Of a DNA stretch of 64,000 bases, positions 51,326-59,485 are shown piece after piece. Each line of letters starts with the position of its first letter. Position 1 is the stretch's first letter. Source of the DNA: DATCMU01 sp036563245. Its GTDB lineage: Bacteria; Pseudomonadota; Alphaproteobacteria; Rhizobiales; Devosiaceae. The translations under genes and the position numbers were made by a program. The stretch covers positions 33,435-97,434 of the forward strand of contig DATCMU010000037.1 in assembly GCA_036563245.1 (NCBI GenBank). Reading direction: 5' to 3'. A model generated the notes under the pieces. The model was not told the DNA's origin. It ran no database searches and saw only the letters and a program-made list of their open reading frames with translations.

Positions 51326-52141
51326 TCAGGCGGCGTCCTTCTCGTCTGTCGAGGGGCGTGCGGAGTGCTCGCTGGCATCGGCCTGGGAGACCTCGGAGAC
51401 CTCGATCGCGTTGCGGCCCGAACGCTTGGCCGCATAGAGGCGCCGGTCGGCCAGTCGATAAAGCTCGCGATACTCCATGGGACCGGTGAATACCGCGCCG
51501 CCAATGCTGGCGGAAAGCGGATGGCGCTCGCCAGCGGGGGTGAAGCGGGAGATCATGATCGCCCGGCGGATTCGCTCCGCGAGCAGCCTTGCCTCATTCA
51601 CACCGGCGTCGGGCAGGAATACGCCGAATTCCTCGCCGCCGATGCGACCGACCGCGTCGCTGTCGCGCACCGACGAGCGGATGGCGTCAACGATCAGCAG
51701 GAGGGCATCGTCGCCGGCGTCGTGGCCATGGGAATCGTTGATACGCTTGAAATGATCCACGTCGATGACGAGCAGCGCACCCTTGCCGCGTCCGGTTTCC
51801 GGGGCGCGGGACGACATCAGGGCCTCGACCCGTGTAATGAATGCCCCGCGATTGAGACAGCCGGTCTGGTGATCGGTCGCCGCGAGCGTCGCCAGCCGGC
51901 GGTTCGCCTCCGACAGCAAGGCCATCTGCCGCGACATCGCGTATATCAGCGGGCCGGCGAGAACGATCGGCGCGCCTGCCGAACTCACCAGTGCGGGCAG
52001 GACAAGCGGTATACCGAAAAATCCGAGGATCGCCGCGGTGAGCAGGACCGAGAGGAGGACGGACAGGACGGTCAGGCTGCAGGTGCGCCGCATGACCTGC
52101 CGGCGTTGCGCCCGTGTCAGTCTTCGCACGATTGCCGACAT
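51326..52141 (-). CDS. Membrane diguanylate cyclase (GGDEF), copy 1
   Basis: A 271-residue protein with two N-terminal membrane helices (about 20-45 and 48-68) joined straight to a GGDEF domain. The active site is RIGGEEFGVFL, and an inhibitory RxxD site (RDSD) lies five residues before it, so it should make cyclic di-GMP from GTP and be product-inhibited. LLVIDVDHFKRINDSHGHDAGD holds the metal and GTP residues. No sensor domain besides the membrane part. Close in layout to the cyclase at 52895-53692. Confidence 0.93.
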   Translation of the reverse strand: MSAIVRRLTRAQRRQVMRRTCSLTVLSVLLSVLLTAAILGFFGIPLVLPALVSSAGAPIVLAGPLIYAMSRQMALLSEANRRLATLAATDHQTGCLNRGAFITRVEALMSSRAPETGRGKGALLVIDVDHFKRINDSHGHDAGDDALLLIVDAIRSSVRDSDAVGRIGGEEFGVFLPDAGVNEARLLAERIRRAIMISRFTPAGERHPLSASIGGAVFTGPMEYRELYRLADRRLYAAKRSGRNAIEVSEVSQADASEHSARPSTDEKDAA

Positions 52142-52308
52142 CTTGTCCCCTCTGCCTGATTGCCCTCATCAGGTATCGCAGGCAGGTGAATCAGGCGTTA
52201 GCCGGAACGTGAATTTGCAATCGAAGTTCAGCGCAACCGGAGTGCCTTGCCATTGGCGCCGATTGCGCCATTCTCGTGCGGATAGCGGGGCGCATCGGAG
52301 AACGAATC

Positions 52309-52881
52309 ATGGGCAAGACACGGCTTGAAGCTTTCAGCGACGGAGTGATCGCCATCCTGATCACCATCATGGTGATCGAATTGAAGGTGCCACACAGTGT
52401 CGAGCCGGCGGCACTTCTCGAACTGCTGCCCGAATTCCTCAGCTATGTCCTCAGTTTCATCTATCTCGGCATCTACTGGAACAACCACCACCACATGCTG
52501 CATACGGTGACCAAGGTGCGCGGGGGCATCCTTTGGGCCAACATGCACCTGTTGTTCTGGCTGTCGCTGATCCCCTTCACCACCGGCTGGCTGGGCGAGA
52601 ACGAATTCAGCGCCTTGCCGGTGGCGCTTTACGGCGCGAACCTTCTGCTGGCCGCCATCGCCTATTTTATCTTGCAGACCACGATCATCCGGGCGCAGGG
52701 GGCGGATTCAGTGCTCAGCAAGGCGATCGGCAATGACTGGAAGGGCAAGGCTTCGCCGGTGCTCTACACGCTGGGATTGCTGTTGGCCTTTGTCGCCCCG
52801 GTCGCCAGTTGCGCAATCTATGTGCTGGTCGCGCTAATCTGGCTGATACCGGATCAGCGGATCGAACGGATCCTTGCCTGA
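52309..52881 (+). CDS. TMEM175-family (DUF1211) membrane protein
   Basis: A 190-residue inner-membrane protein with about six helices. RLEAFSDGVIAILITIMVIE carries the FSDG motif of the TMEM175 potassium-channel family, whose bacterial members form tetramers. The NNHHHMLHTV stretch after helix 2 and the FWLSLIPFTTGWLGEN segment are also typical. The ATG at 52309 has GGAGAACG upstream; an in-frame start at 52276 is less likely. It lies between two diguanylate cyclase genes on the other strand. Confidence 0.88.
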   Translation: MGKTRLEAFSDGVIAILITIMVIELKVPHSVEPAALLELLPEFLSYVLSFIYLGIYWNNHHHMLHTVTKVRGGILWANMHLLFWLSLIPFTTGWLGENEFSALPVALYGANLLLAAIAYFILQTTIIRAQGADSVLSKAIGNDWKGKASPVLYTLGLLLAFVAPVASCAIYVLVALIWLIPDQRIERILA

Positions 52882-52894
52882 CGAAGGCGCCAGT

Positions 52895-53692
52895 TCAGTG
52901 AAGCGTGGGGGTGTAGTAACCGCCTGATTCGGGTGCGTCCATATTGAGCAACGCGACGCGATTGCGGCCCATTTCCTTGGCGCGGTAGAGCTGTTGGTCT
53001 GCCAGCCGGAACAGTTCGGAAAACTCGATATGTTGGGCGAATACGGCGCCGCCGACGCTCACGGTGAGCACTTTTGGCGCTCCGTCAGGCGTGAACTCGG
53101 CCTCCGTGATCGTGGACCGGATCCGGTTTGCGACTGCTTCGGCGGCCTCAATGCCGCAACCGGGCAGGAACACGCCGAATTCCTCGCCACCCAGGCGCCC
53201 GATCACGTCCCCGCCGCGCACGATATCCCTAATGGCGTTCGAGATGATGCGCAGGGCCTCATCACCCTTGTCGTGACCGAAATTGTCGTTAATCGCCTTG
53301 AAGTGATCCGCGTCGATGACCAGGAGCGCGCCGCTGCGCCTTTCCATGGGTTGGTTGACCTGTTCGAGGTAGGCGTCGACCAGGGCGGTGAACGCGCCGC
53401 GATTGAGGCACGCGGTCAGGCTGTCCGTGGTGGCCAGGCGCGTGAGTTCATGCTTGGCGATGGCCAGTTCCCTGATCTTGGACGAAAAGAAGAACAGCAG
53501 GGGGGGCGCGAGAATGATCGGGATGAGGATGTCGTTTGTCACCGAACGCATCCTGTCGACCGGAGCCATCTGCATGAAGCTGTAGGAATCATAGGCGAGC
53601 GTCGCAAGGATACAGGCGATCGTCCCCAGGACGGTCCAAAGCGCCACGCGGAGCCAGCCGCGCGGCGATGTGTCCAGCGATGGCAGTTTCAT
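52895..53692 (-). CDS. Membrane diguanylate cyclase (GGDEF), copy 2
   Basis: A 265-residue protein with two membrane helices (about 15-35, 50-70) and a GGDEF domain. RLGGEEFGVFLPGCG is the active site and RGGD, five residues before, the inhibitory site. LLVIDADHFKAINDNFGHDKGD matches copy 1 in position. The two proteins are similar along their full length, suggesting an old tandem duplication around the TMEM175 gene. C-terminal tail ends in GGYYTPTLH. Divergent from the operator-flanked small gene. Confidence 0.93.
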   Translation of the reverse strand: MKLPSLDTSPRGWLRVALWTVLGTIACILATLAYDSYSFMQMAPVDRMRSVTNDILIPIILAPPLLFFFSSKIRELAIAKHELTRLATTDSLTACLNRGAFTALVDAYLEQVNQPMERRSGALLVIDADHFKAINDNFGHDKGDEALRIISNAIRDIVRGGDVIGRLGGEEFGVFLPGCGIEAAEAVANRIRSTITEAEFTPDGAPKVLTVSVGGAVFAQHIEFSELFRLADQQLYRAKEMGRNRVALLNMDAPESGGYYTPTLH

Positions 53693-53869
53693 GTTTCAGG
53701 TCGTCCTGAATTTCACCTGAGATCACCCTAGGGCCGGAGTGTGAACATGAACCTGATCCGACGCCTCAAATTTTAGGTTCTTTGATCGCCTGGGCCGGTG
53801 AAATCCTTTTGTCCGTCACTGTACCCCCCGCGGTTCCACCGATCCTTCCGGAATGACAGATATTTTATT

Positions 53870-53888
53870 GAACCGAACCGTTCGGTTC
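53870..53888. promoter_or_regulatory. Operator 1 (perfect 9-1-9 palindrome)
   Basis: GAACCGAAC-C-GTTCGGTTC, ending two bases before the -35 box of the promoter at 53891. Inverted repeats built on AACCGAACxGTTCGGTT are typical targets of TetR-type repressors. Confidence 0.8.
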
Positions 53889-53890
53889 TA

Positions 53891-53919
53891 TTGACATACT
53901 CACCATCGCCGCCTATCTC
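53891..53919 (+). promoter_or_regulatory. Promoter between twin operators
   Basis: TTGACA (53891-53896), 17-bp spacer, TATCTC (53914-53919). Expected transcript start is about 53926, at the edge of operator 2. Drives the small exported-protein gene. Confidence 0.75.
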
Positions 53920-53926
53920 ACTCGTC

Positions 53927-53945
53927 GAACCGAACAGTTCGGTTC
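53927..53945. promoter_or_regulatory. Operator 2 (perfect 9-1-9 palindrome)
   Basis: GAACCGAAC-A-GTTCGGTTC, identical in both arms to operator 1 and centred 57 bp from it. It covers the likely transcription start. Confidence 0.8.
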
Positions 53946-53973
53946 ATTAAATTTTATTAACGGAGACAAGAAG

Positions 53974-54279
53974 ATGCGTATGAATTCCGTAATCGCCCTT
54001 GGCGCCGCCGCCATCATTTCCCTGGCGACGCTGCCTGCATTCGCCCAGCCGATTGTGGTGCCGGTCAATGACGCGGGTATCTTCGGCGACGGCGGGCCCA
54101 CGGACTCGTCGGTTCTGCTGAGCAAGGCCGGTTACATCGCCCGCCTGCACGCCCAGGGCGTCGATGCGACTTCGGTCGAGCAATGGGGGCCGTACCTGCG
54201 CGCCTTCGTCAAGGATGCCAACGGGCACTCGGCAATGAAGCTGTTCGATCCGAACACGCTGCAGCCGGTCACCCTCTGA
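53974..54279 (+). CDS. Small exported protein of unknown function, repressor-controlled
   Basis: A 101-residue protein I do not recognise. A clear signal peptide (hydrophobic core, cleavage after PAFA near residue 24) leaves a mature part of about 77 residues beginning QPIVVPVNDAGIFGDGG. It is acidic, has no Cys, and contains SSVLLSKAGYIARLHAQGVD and VEQWGPYLRAFVKDANGHSA. The last part looks like a small alpha/beta domain. CGGAGA precedes the ATG; a second ATG two codons on is possible. Its promoter is enclosed by two identical operators, so it is strongly controlled by a regulator encoded elsewhere. Secreted or periplasmic. Confidence 0.8.
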   Translation: MRMNSVIALGAAAIISLATLPAFAQPIVVPVNDAGIFGDGGPTDSSVLLSKAGYIARLHAQGVDATSVEQWGPYLRAFVKDANGHSAMKLFDPNTLQPVTL

Positions 54280-54395
54280 CGCCAAGACGGGCATCGGGTC
54301 CCGTCGGACCGCTGGCCTCAGAATGAAGGGGCCCGCCCTCAATCACCCGAAAGCGGAACCCGGGACGATCTCCTCCCTCGTCCCTGTCCATTGTG

Positions 54396-54432
54396 GCGCG
54401 ATCGGCATTCGGCCGGTCGCGCTTTTCCTTTC
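54396..54432 (+). terminator. Intrinsic terminator downstream of the small exported-protein gene
   Basis: GCGCGATCGGC (54396-54406) pairs with GCCGGTCGCGC (54412-54422) with one G-U pair and an ATTCG loop, then TTTTCCTTTCT. It lies 117 bp after the stop, leaving an unusually long 3' end that contains TCTCCTCCCTCGTCCC (about 54370-54385), a possible ribosome-site-pairing stretch. Confidence 0.85.
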
Positions 54433-54510
54433 TGCAAGCCGCTGTGAGTTTGTTGCCGATTTGTTCACTTCGCGCTTGGTAGGTTGCGACCGGTTGGACT
54501 AGGGTGCGGC

Positions 54511-55017
54511 ATGAGCAGAGCGGTGCGAATCATCGGAATAGATCCCGGGCTGCGGCGATGTGGCTGGGGGGTCATCGAGACCCTGGGCAATCGCCTTGCC
54601 TATGTCGCCTGCGGAACGATCACGCCGCCCGTTGGCGGGCCGCTCGCCCGCCGGCTCGTCGCCTTGCACGAGGAACTCAGGGCCGTACTTGAAGCCCATG
54701 CGCCACATGAGGCGGCAATCGAGGAAACGTTCGTCAACCAGGGCGCGCGCTCGGCTCTGCAGCTCGGCCAGGCGAGGGGTGTGGCGCTTATGACGCCGGC
54801 TCTTCTTGGCCTGCCGGTGGGGGAATATGCGGCCAATCTCGTGAAGAAATCGGTGGTGGGCACGGGCCATGCCGACAAGGCCCAGATCCAGCTCATGGTC
54901 CGGACGCTGCTGCCGACCGCGGATTTCCGCGGCGCGGATGCGGCAGACGCGCTGGCCATTGCCATCTGTCACGCGCATCATCGCACGGCGCCCGCGGGGC
55001 AGGCGGTGGACGCATGA
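54511..55017 (+). CDS. ruvC: Crossover junction endodeoxyribonuclease RuvC
   Basis: A 168-residue Holliday-junction resolvase. The acidic catalytic residues are seen: Asp in RIIGIDPGLRRCGWG, Glu in AAIEETFVNQGARSALQLGQ, and the C-terminal DAADALAIAICHAHH pair. The ATG at 54511 opens the conserved strand; a TTG at 54484 is in frame but extends beyond the family. First gene of ruvCAB; overlaps ruvA by 4 bp. Confidence 0.97.
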   Translation: MSRAVRIIGIDPGLRRCGWGVIETLGNRLAYVACGTITPPVGGPLARRLVALHEELRAVLEAHAPHEAAIEETFVNQGARSALQLGQARGVALMTPALLGLPVGEYAANLVKKSVVGTGHADKAQIQLMVRTLLPTADFRGADAADALAIAICHAHHRTAPAGQAVDA

Positions 55018-55631
55018 TCGGGCGGCTCAAGGGTCTGATCGAGGCCTATGGCGACGATCACGTGCTCATCGATGTCAACGGGGTGTGCTACGAGGCTTTC
55101 TGCTCGTCGCGCACGCTTTCGAACCTGCCGCGTCCGGGCGAGGCGGCGGTGCTGTATATCGAGATGATCGTGCGTGAGGACATGATCCGGCTCTATGGGT
55201 TTGCGAGCGAAGCGGAAAAAGCCTGGTTCCGCCTGTTGTTCACGGTTCAGGGGGTCGGCGCGCGGGTCGCGCTTGCCATCCTGTCCACTCTCTCCGCATC
55301 GGAACTGGCGAGCGCCATCGCCTTGCAGGACAAGGCGGCCGTGGGGCGTGCGCCGGGCGTGGGCCCCAAGCTCGCGCAACGCGTGGTCACCGAACTCAAG
55401 GGCAAGGTGCCCGATCTTTCCGGCATCGATGCCGGCACCCTCGGGCTGCAGACGGCCATTGGCGAGGGCGCCGCTTCGGCCAATGTGTCGGACGCGATCT
55501 CGGCCCTGACCAATCTTGGCTATTCGGGCGCCAATGCCTCGGCGGCTGTGGCGCGGATCATCGCGCGCGAAGGCGATGACACTCCGACCGAGAAGCTGAT
55601 CCGGCTGGGGCTCAGGGAGTTGAGCAGTTGA
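55014..55631 (+). CDS. ruvA: Holliday junction DNA helicase subunit RuvA
   Basis: A 205-residue protein that binds the four-way junction as a tetramer and recruits RuvB. MIGRLKGLIEAYGDDHVLID is the first domain, helix-hairpin-helix motifs follow (GVGARVALAILSTLS, GVGPKLAQRVVTELKGK), and the C-terminal RuvB-contact domain includes DAISALTNLGYSGANASAAV. ATGA overlap with ruvC and TTGA overlap with ruvB. Confidence 0.97.
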   Translation: MIGRLKGLIEAYGDDHVLIDVNGVCYEAFCSSRTLSNLPRPGEAAVLYIEMIVREDMIRLYGFASEAEKAWFRLLFTVQGVGARVALAILSTLSASELASAIALQDKAAVGRAPGVGPKLAQRVVTELKGKVPDLSGIDAGTLGLQTAIGEGAASANVSDAISALTNLGYSGANASAAVARIIAREGDDTPTEKLIRLGLRELSS

Positions 55632-56671
55632 CCGATCTCACCAACGGAGCCGCCGAACGCGATGGCGAGGCCGATGTGAGCCTCAGGCCCTCCGGCTTCG
55701 ACGAATTCGTCGGGCAGGAGGCGGCGCGGGCGAATCTGCAGGTTTTCATTCAGGCCGCAAGGCAGAGAAAGACCGCCCTCGATCACGTGCTTTTCGTGGG
55801 ACCGCCGGGTCTGGGCAAGACCACGCTGGCGCAGATCGTTGCGCGCGAACTCGGTGTGGGGTTTCGCGCCACATCCGGGCCGGTGATCGCCAAGGCCGGC
55901 GACCTTGCCGCGCTGCTGACCAATCTGGAAGACCGCGATGTGCTGTTCATCGACGAAATCCACCGCCTGAACCCGGCGGTGGAGGAGATCCTTTATCCGG
56001 CCATGGAGGATTTCCAGCTCGACCTGATCATCGGCGAGGGGCCGGCTGCGCGTTCCGTGCGGATCGATCTCGCCCGCTTCACCCTGGTCGGCGCCACGAC
56101 CCGCGCGGGTCTTCTGACGACGCCGCTGCGCGATCGTTTCGGCATCCCGATCCGGCTCAATTTCTACACGCCGGGCGAACTGGTGAAGATCGTCGAACGC
56201 GGCGCGCGGCTGCTCGGCGTCAGGATGGCGAGCGACGGGGCGCTGGAAGTCGCAAAGCGCTCGCGTGGAACGCCGCGTATCGCGGGACGTCTGCTGCGGC
56301 GGGTGACCGATTTCGCCCTGGTCGAGGGCGCGTCGGAGGTGAGCGCCGCGGTGGCCGACCGGGCGCTGTCTCGTCTCGACGTGGACGCGCGCGGGCTGGA
56401 CATGCTCGACCGGCGCTATCTCAAGGTGATCGCCGAGCACTACGGCGGCGGGCCGGTCGGGATCGAGACCATAGCGGCGGCTCTTTCCGAGCCGCGCGAC
56501 GCCCTGGAGGACATCGTTGAGCCTTACCTTATCCAGCAGGGCTTCATCCAGCGCACGCCCCGCGGACGCATGCTGACGGCGATCGCCTTCCAGCATCTCG
56601 GGATGCCGACGCCGCAGGGATTTGTCGGGCTGCAATCGAGCCTGTTCGAGGACGATGGCGACGCGAAATGA
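55628..56671 (+). CDS. ruvB: Holliday junction branch migration ATPase RuvB
   Basis: A 347-residue AAA+ motor driving branch migration. Walker A GPPGLGKTTLAQ, Walker B VLFIDEIHRLN, and sensor region VGATTRAGLLTTPLRDRFGI are clear; the winged helix at the C terminus has EPYLIQQGFIQRTPRGRMLT. It starts with TTG at 55628, overlapping the ruvA stop (TTGA). Ends with ATGA overlap onto ybgC. Confidence 0.97.
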   Translation: MTDLTNGAAERDGEADVSLRPSGFDEFVGQEAARANLQVFIQAARQRKTALDHVLFVGPPGLGKTTLAQIVARELGVGFRATSGPVIAKAGDLAALLTNLEDRDVLFIDEIHRLNPAVEEILYPAMEDFQLDLIIGEGPAARSVRIDLARFTLVGATTRAGLLTTPLRDRFGIPIRLNFYTPGELVKIVERGARLLGVRMASDGALEVAKRSRGTPRIAGRLLRRVTDFALVEGASEVSAAVADRALSRLDVDARGLDMLDRRYLKVIAEHYGGGPVGIETIAAALSEPRDALEDIVEPYLIQQGFIQRTPRGRMLTAIAFQHLGMPTPQGFVGLQSSLFEDDGDAK

Positions 56672-57072
56672 GTTCCACTGCCCATATCTGGCCGATCCGC
56701 GTCTATTTCGAGGACACCGATTTCTCGGGCAACGTGTATCATGCGGCCTACCTGAAATTCATGGAGCGCGCCCGCACCGAATTCCTGCGCGCCCTTGGCG
56801 TGCATCACTTTGAATTGAACGAAGAGGGCCTTGTGTTCGCGGTGCGCCACATGGAGATCTTCTTCGATGGCCCCGCCCGCATCGACGATCTCTTGCAGGT
56901 GGAATCCGAACCCGTGCTGGTCGGTGGCGCGCGGCTCGGACTGCGACAGACCGTCAGGCGGGGGGCCGAAGTCCTGGTCCGGGCCGAAGTGACCGTGGCG
57001 ATGGTCAACCGCAGCGGGCGGGCGACGCGATTGCCCAGGTCGTTGCGGGACGCTCTCGAACGGGACGACTGA
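56668..57072 (+). CDS. ybgC: Tol-Pal system-associated acyl-CoA thioesterase
   Basis: A 134-residue hot-dog fold thioesterase. The catalytic segment YFEDTDFSGNVYHAAYLKFM has the Asp of the 4-hydroxybenzoyl-CoA thioesterase class, and the core helix follows (ERARTEFLRALG). In E. coli it associates with acyl carrier protein and phospholipid enzymes. Four-base overlap with ruvB links it to the ruv operon, while a 165-bp gap with regulatory features separates it from tolQ. Confidence 0.94.
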   Translation: MSSTAHIWPIRVYFEDTDFSGNVYHAAYLKFMERARTEFLRALGVHHFELNEEGLVFAVRHMEIFFDGPARIDDLLQVESEPVLVGGARLGLRQTVRRGAEVLVRAEVTVAMVNRSGRATRLPRSLRDALERDD

Positions 57073-57156
57073 CGGTTTGTTAACCGTTCGTTGACCACAA
57101 TTGCGGCCGTGTGGACTGGGGAATTGGCCAAACAGGCATTCAGGCGCAATTCCTCT

Positions 57157-57173
57157 TAAATTTGACAAATTTA
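57157..57173. promoter_or_regulatory. AT-rich palindrome in the tolQ upstream region
   Basis: TAAATTT-GAC-AAATTTA, a perfect 7-3-7 inverted repeat enclosing TTGACA (57162-57167), which could be a -35 box. No good -10 follows at the right distance. The AT-rich repeat stands out in this GC-rich region and may be an operator for tolQRAB. Confidence 0.5.
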
Positions 57174-57237
57174 GTCCGCATCGGGTCCACTTGCCGGGTT
57201 GCGGATCAATGCCCGCCAAACCCAAGGGGAAATTTTC

Positions 57238-57948
57238 ATGCAGGCTTTGGACGCTGTGGGGGCGGCTGCCAACACCGACTTCTCACTTCTCGCCTTGTTC
57301 CTCCGCGCCGACTGGGTGGTCAAGCTGGTGATGATCGGGCTGTTGTCCGCCTCGATCTGGTGCTGGGCGATCATCATCGACAAGACGTTCCTTTACGGGC
57401 GTGTCCGGCGCGAAATGAACCGTTTCGAGCGGGTTTTCTGGTCGGGCCAGTCGCTGGAGGAGCTCTACCAGAGCCTTTCGGCGCGCCCCACCAAGGGCCT
57501 TGCCTCGGTGTTCGTTGCAGCGATGAAGGAATGGAAGCGCAGCCACGAGCAGAACGCGGCGTCGACCACCGGGGTGCAGGCGCGGCTGGACAAGGTGCTG
57601 GACGTCGCCATCTCGCGGGAAAGCGAAACGCTGGAGAGACGCCTCGCCTTTCTGGCGACGGTGGGGTCCGCGTCGCCTTTTATCGGCCTTTTCGGCACGG
57701 TATGGGGCATAATGAACTCGTTCGAATCCATCGCCGCGTCGAAGAGCACCAACCTTGCGGTTGTGGCGCCGGGTATCGCGGAGGCGCTGTTCGCCACCGC
57801 CCTTGGCCTGCTGGCGGCCATTCCCGCCGTGATCGCTTACAACAAGCTGTCCGGCGACGCCAACAAGCTGGTGGCGCGGCTGGAGAGCTTTGCCGATGAG
57901 TTCTCCGCCATTCTCAGCCGCCAGCTCGAGGCGAGGAGCCGGCGCTGA
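57238..57948 (+). CDS. tolQ: Tol-Pal system protein TolQ
   Basis: A 236-residue inner-membrane proton-channel subunit, partner of TolR. Three helices: about 22-45, then the pair around 135-165 and 175-200 with ATVGSASPFIGLFGTVWGIM and VAPGIAEALFATALGLLAAI, the MotA/ExbB signature. The ATG at 57238 follows AAGGGGA; a frame extension to 57199 is non-coding. Together with TolR it energises TolA, pulling the outer membrane inward at division. Confidence 0.96.
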   Translation: MQALDAVGAAANTDFSLLALFLRADWVVKLVMIGLLSASIWCWAIIIDKTFLYGRVRREMNRFERVFWSGQSLEELYQSLSARPTKGLASVFVAAMKEWKRSHEQNAASTTGVQARLDKVLDVAISRESETLERRLAFLATVGSASPFIGLFGTVWGIMNSFESIAASKSTNLAVVAPGIAEALFATALGLLAAIPAVIAYNKLSGDANKLVARLESFADEFSAILSRQLEARSRR

Positions 57949-58397
57949 TGGGCATGGCTGGCGCCGGCGGAGGACGGAGCGTGGGGCGACGGGGACGCCG
58001 GCCGACGCGCGCGCCCATGAGCGAGATCAACGTCACGCCTCTGGTGGACGTGATGCTCGTCCTGCTGATCGTCTTCATGGTTGCCGCGCCCCTGCTGACA
58101 GTCGGCGTGCCGGTCGACCTGCCCCAGACGCAGGCCAAGTCGCTGGATACGGAGCAGAAGCCGGTGACCATCACCGTCGCCAATGACGGCCAGATCTATG
58201 TGCAGGACAAGCTCGTGGATCTCGGCACGCTGGTCAACGAGGTGTCGGCTCTGGCCCCAGAAGGCAGCGATGCGCGGGTATATGTGCGCGGCGACGCGAG
58301 CGCCAATTACGGCTCGGTCATGAAGGTCATGGGGCTTCTCTCGGGCGCCGGGTACTCCAAGATCGGCCTGATTACCGCGCAGGAACAGACACGGTGA
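57948..58397 (+). CDS. tolR: Tol-Pal system protein TolR
   Basis: A 149-residue single-helix protein. SEINVTPLVDVMLVLLIVFM carries the proton-path Asp, preceded by a basic cytoplasmic N terminus and followed by a periplasmic ExbD-like domain. The N-terminal segment, with GRRGRRPTRAPMSEI, is longer than the E. coli version. Starts by one-base overlap with tolQ (TGATG). Confidence 0.96.
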   Translation: MGMAGAGGGRSVGRRGRRPTRAPMSEINVTPLVDVMLVLLIVFMVAAPLLTVGVPVDLPQTQAKSLDTEQKPVTITVANDGQIYVQDKLVDLGTLVNEVSALAPEGSDARVYVRGDASANYGSVMKVMGLLSGAGYSKIGLITAQEQTR

Positions 58398-58401
58398 GGC
58401 C

Positions 58402-59385
58402 ATGCGCGCCAGCCTGCCGGCATCGCTTGTAGCGCATGGGGCGTTGATCGCCCTAGCCGTGGTGGGCCTGCATGCCGGGCAGCCGCTCGAGCCTGAACCC
58501 ATCGAGTCGATTTCGGTCGACCTGGTGCCGGTCGAGGCATTCTCGAATATCCGGGTGGGAACCGAAAAGAGCAAGGTGATCGAGACGCAGACCCCTTCGG
58601 CGGTCCAGACCGACAAGCCGGCCGAACTCGCCCAACGCACGGGGAACACCACCGAGGACCAGCCCAATCCGCTGGACAGCAACACGCCGACGCCGGCTCC
58701 CACCGTGCAGACGGCGCCCAAGCCCGAGCCCACGCCGGCACCGGTGGTGCGCGACGTGACGCCGAATACGCCCCCGCCGGCGCCGGCCCCGCCCACCCCG
58801 GCACCGGCGCCCGAACCGGTGCTCGCCACCGAGCCGAAACCGGCTGCCGAACCGCAGCCGGTTGCGCCGCAGGTTGCATCCGCCGCCGATTCGCTCGCAA
58901 AGCGCCGCGCCGAGTTCGTCAAGCAGCAGCAGGCGGAAAAGGCGGCGGCGGAGGCGGCAAGGCAACAGCAGCAGGCCAAGCCGGCAGACCAGATCTCCGA
59001 CATCATCAATACCGAGAAATCGCGCGGCGCGACCACGGGGCAGGGCGGGCAGCAGACCGCCGGCAAGCCGACCGGACAGGCGGCACGGCTGACCCAGTCC
59101 GAGCGCGACGCGCTGGCGCAGCAGATGCGCGCGTGCTGGAACCCCCCGCTCGCGGCCAAGGACACGCCGGGCCTGACGGTGCAATTGCTCGTCAATCTCA
59201 ATCCTGACGGCACCGTCAACGGGACGCCACAAATCACCTCGACGATAAAGACGCAGCTCGAGGACACGACGGCGCGCGCGGCACAGCGCGCGGTGTTGCG
59301 GTGCGGCCCCTACAGGTTGGCGCCGGACAAGTATTCGGAGTGGCAGCAGGTGGACGTGACATTCGATCCGCGCGATCTGCCATGA
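58402..59385 (+). CDS. tolA: Tol-Pal system protein TolA
   Basis: A 327-residue protein that spans the periplasm from the inner membrane to Pal and TolB. One N-terminal helix (about 5-25), then a Pro/Ala/Thr-rich stretch (about 90-150, with repeated PAP/PTP), an Ala/Gln-rich helical rod (RRAEFVKQQQAEKAAAEAAR), and a C-terminal TolA/TonB-like domain that opens QSERDALAQQMRACWNPP and holds two Cys. The Pro-rich spacer in place of most of the helical rod is common in alphaproteobacteria. Four bases after tolR. Confidence 0.93.
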   Translation: MRASLPASLVAHGALIALAVVGLHAGQPLEPEPIESISVDLVPVEAFSNIRVGTEKSKVIETQTPSAVQTDKPAELAQRTGNTTEDQPNPLDSNTPTPAPTVQTAPKPEPTPAPVVRDVTPNTPPPAPAPPTPAPAPEPVLATEPKPAAEPQPVAPQVASAADSLAKRRAEFVKQQQAEKAAAEAARQQQQAKPADQISDIINTEKSRGATTGQGGQQTAGKPTGQAARLTQSERDALAQQMRACWNPPLAAKDTPGLTVQLLVNLNPDGTVNGTPQITSTIKTQLEDTTARAAQRAVLRCGPYRLAPDKYSEWQQVDVTFDPRDLP

Positions 59386-59485
59386 GATCGGCCATCAGGT
59401 GCGCTGTCGGGGACCGATGCGCGCCGGAACGGCACAAGAGGGACTAGGGCCAGGCCCCGACGGGGTCACGATATTGGAGAACATG

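Noticed and set aside
53947..53960. Two TTAA motifs before the small exported-protein gene as a CtrA box
   Set aside because: The spacing is six bases, not seven.
57080..57094. CtrA box upstream of tolQ
   Set aside because: The second half is TTGA, one mismatch from TTAA, so it is not counted with the three exact sites.
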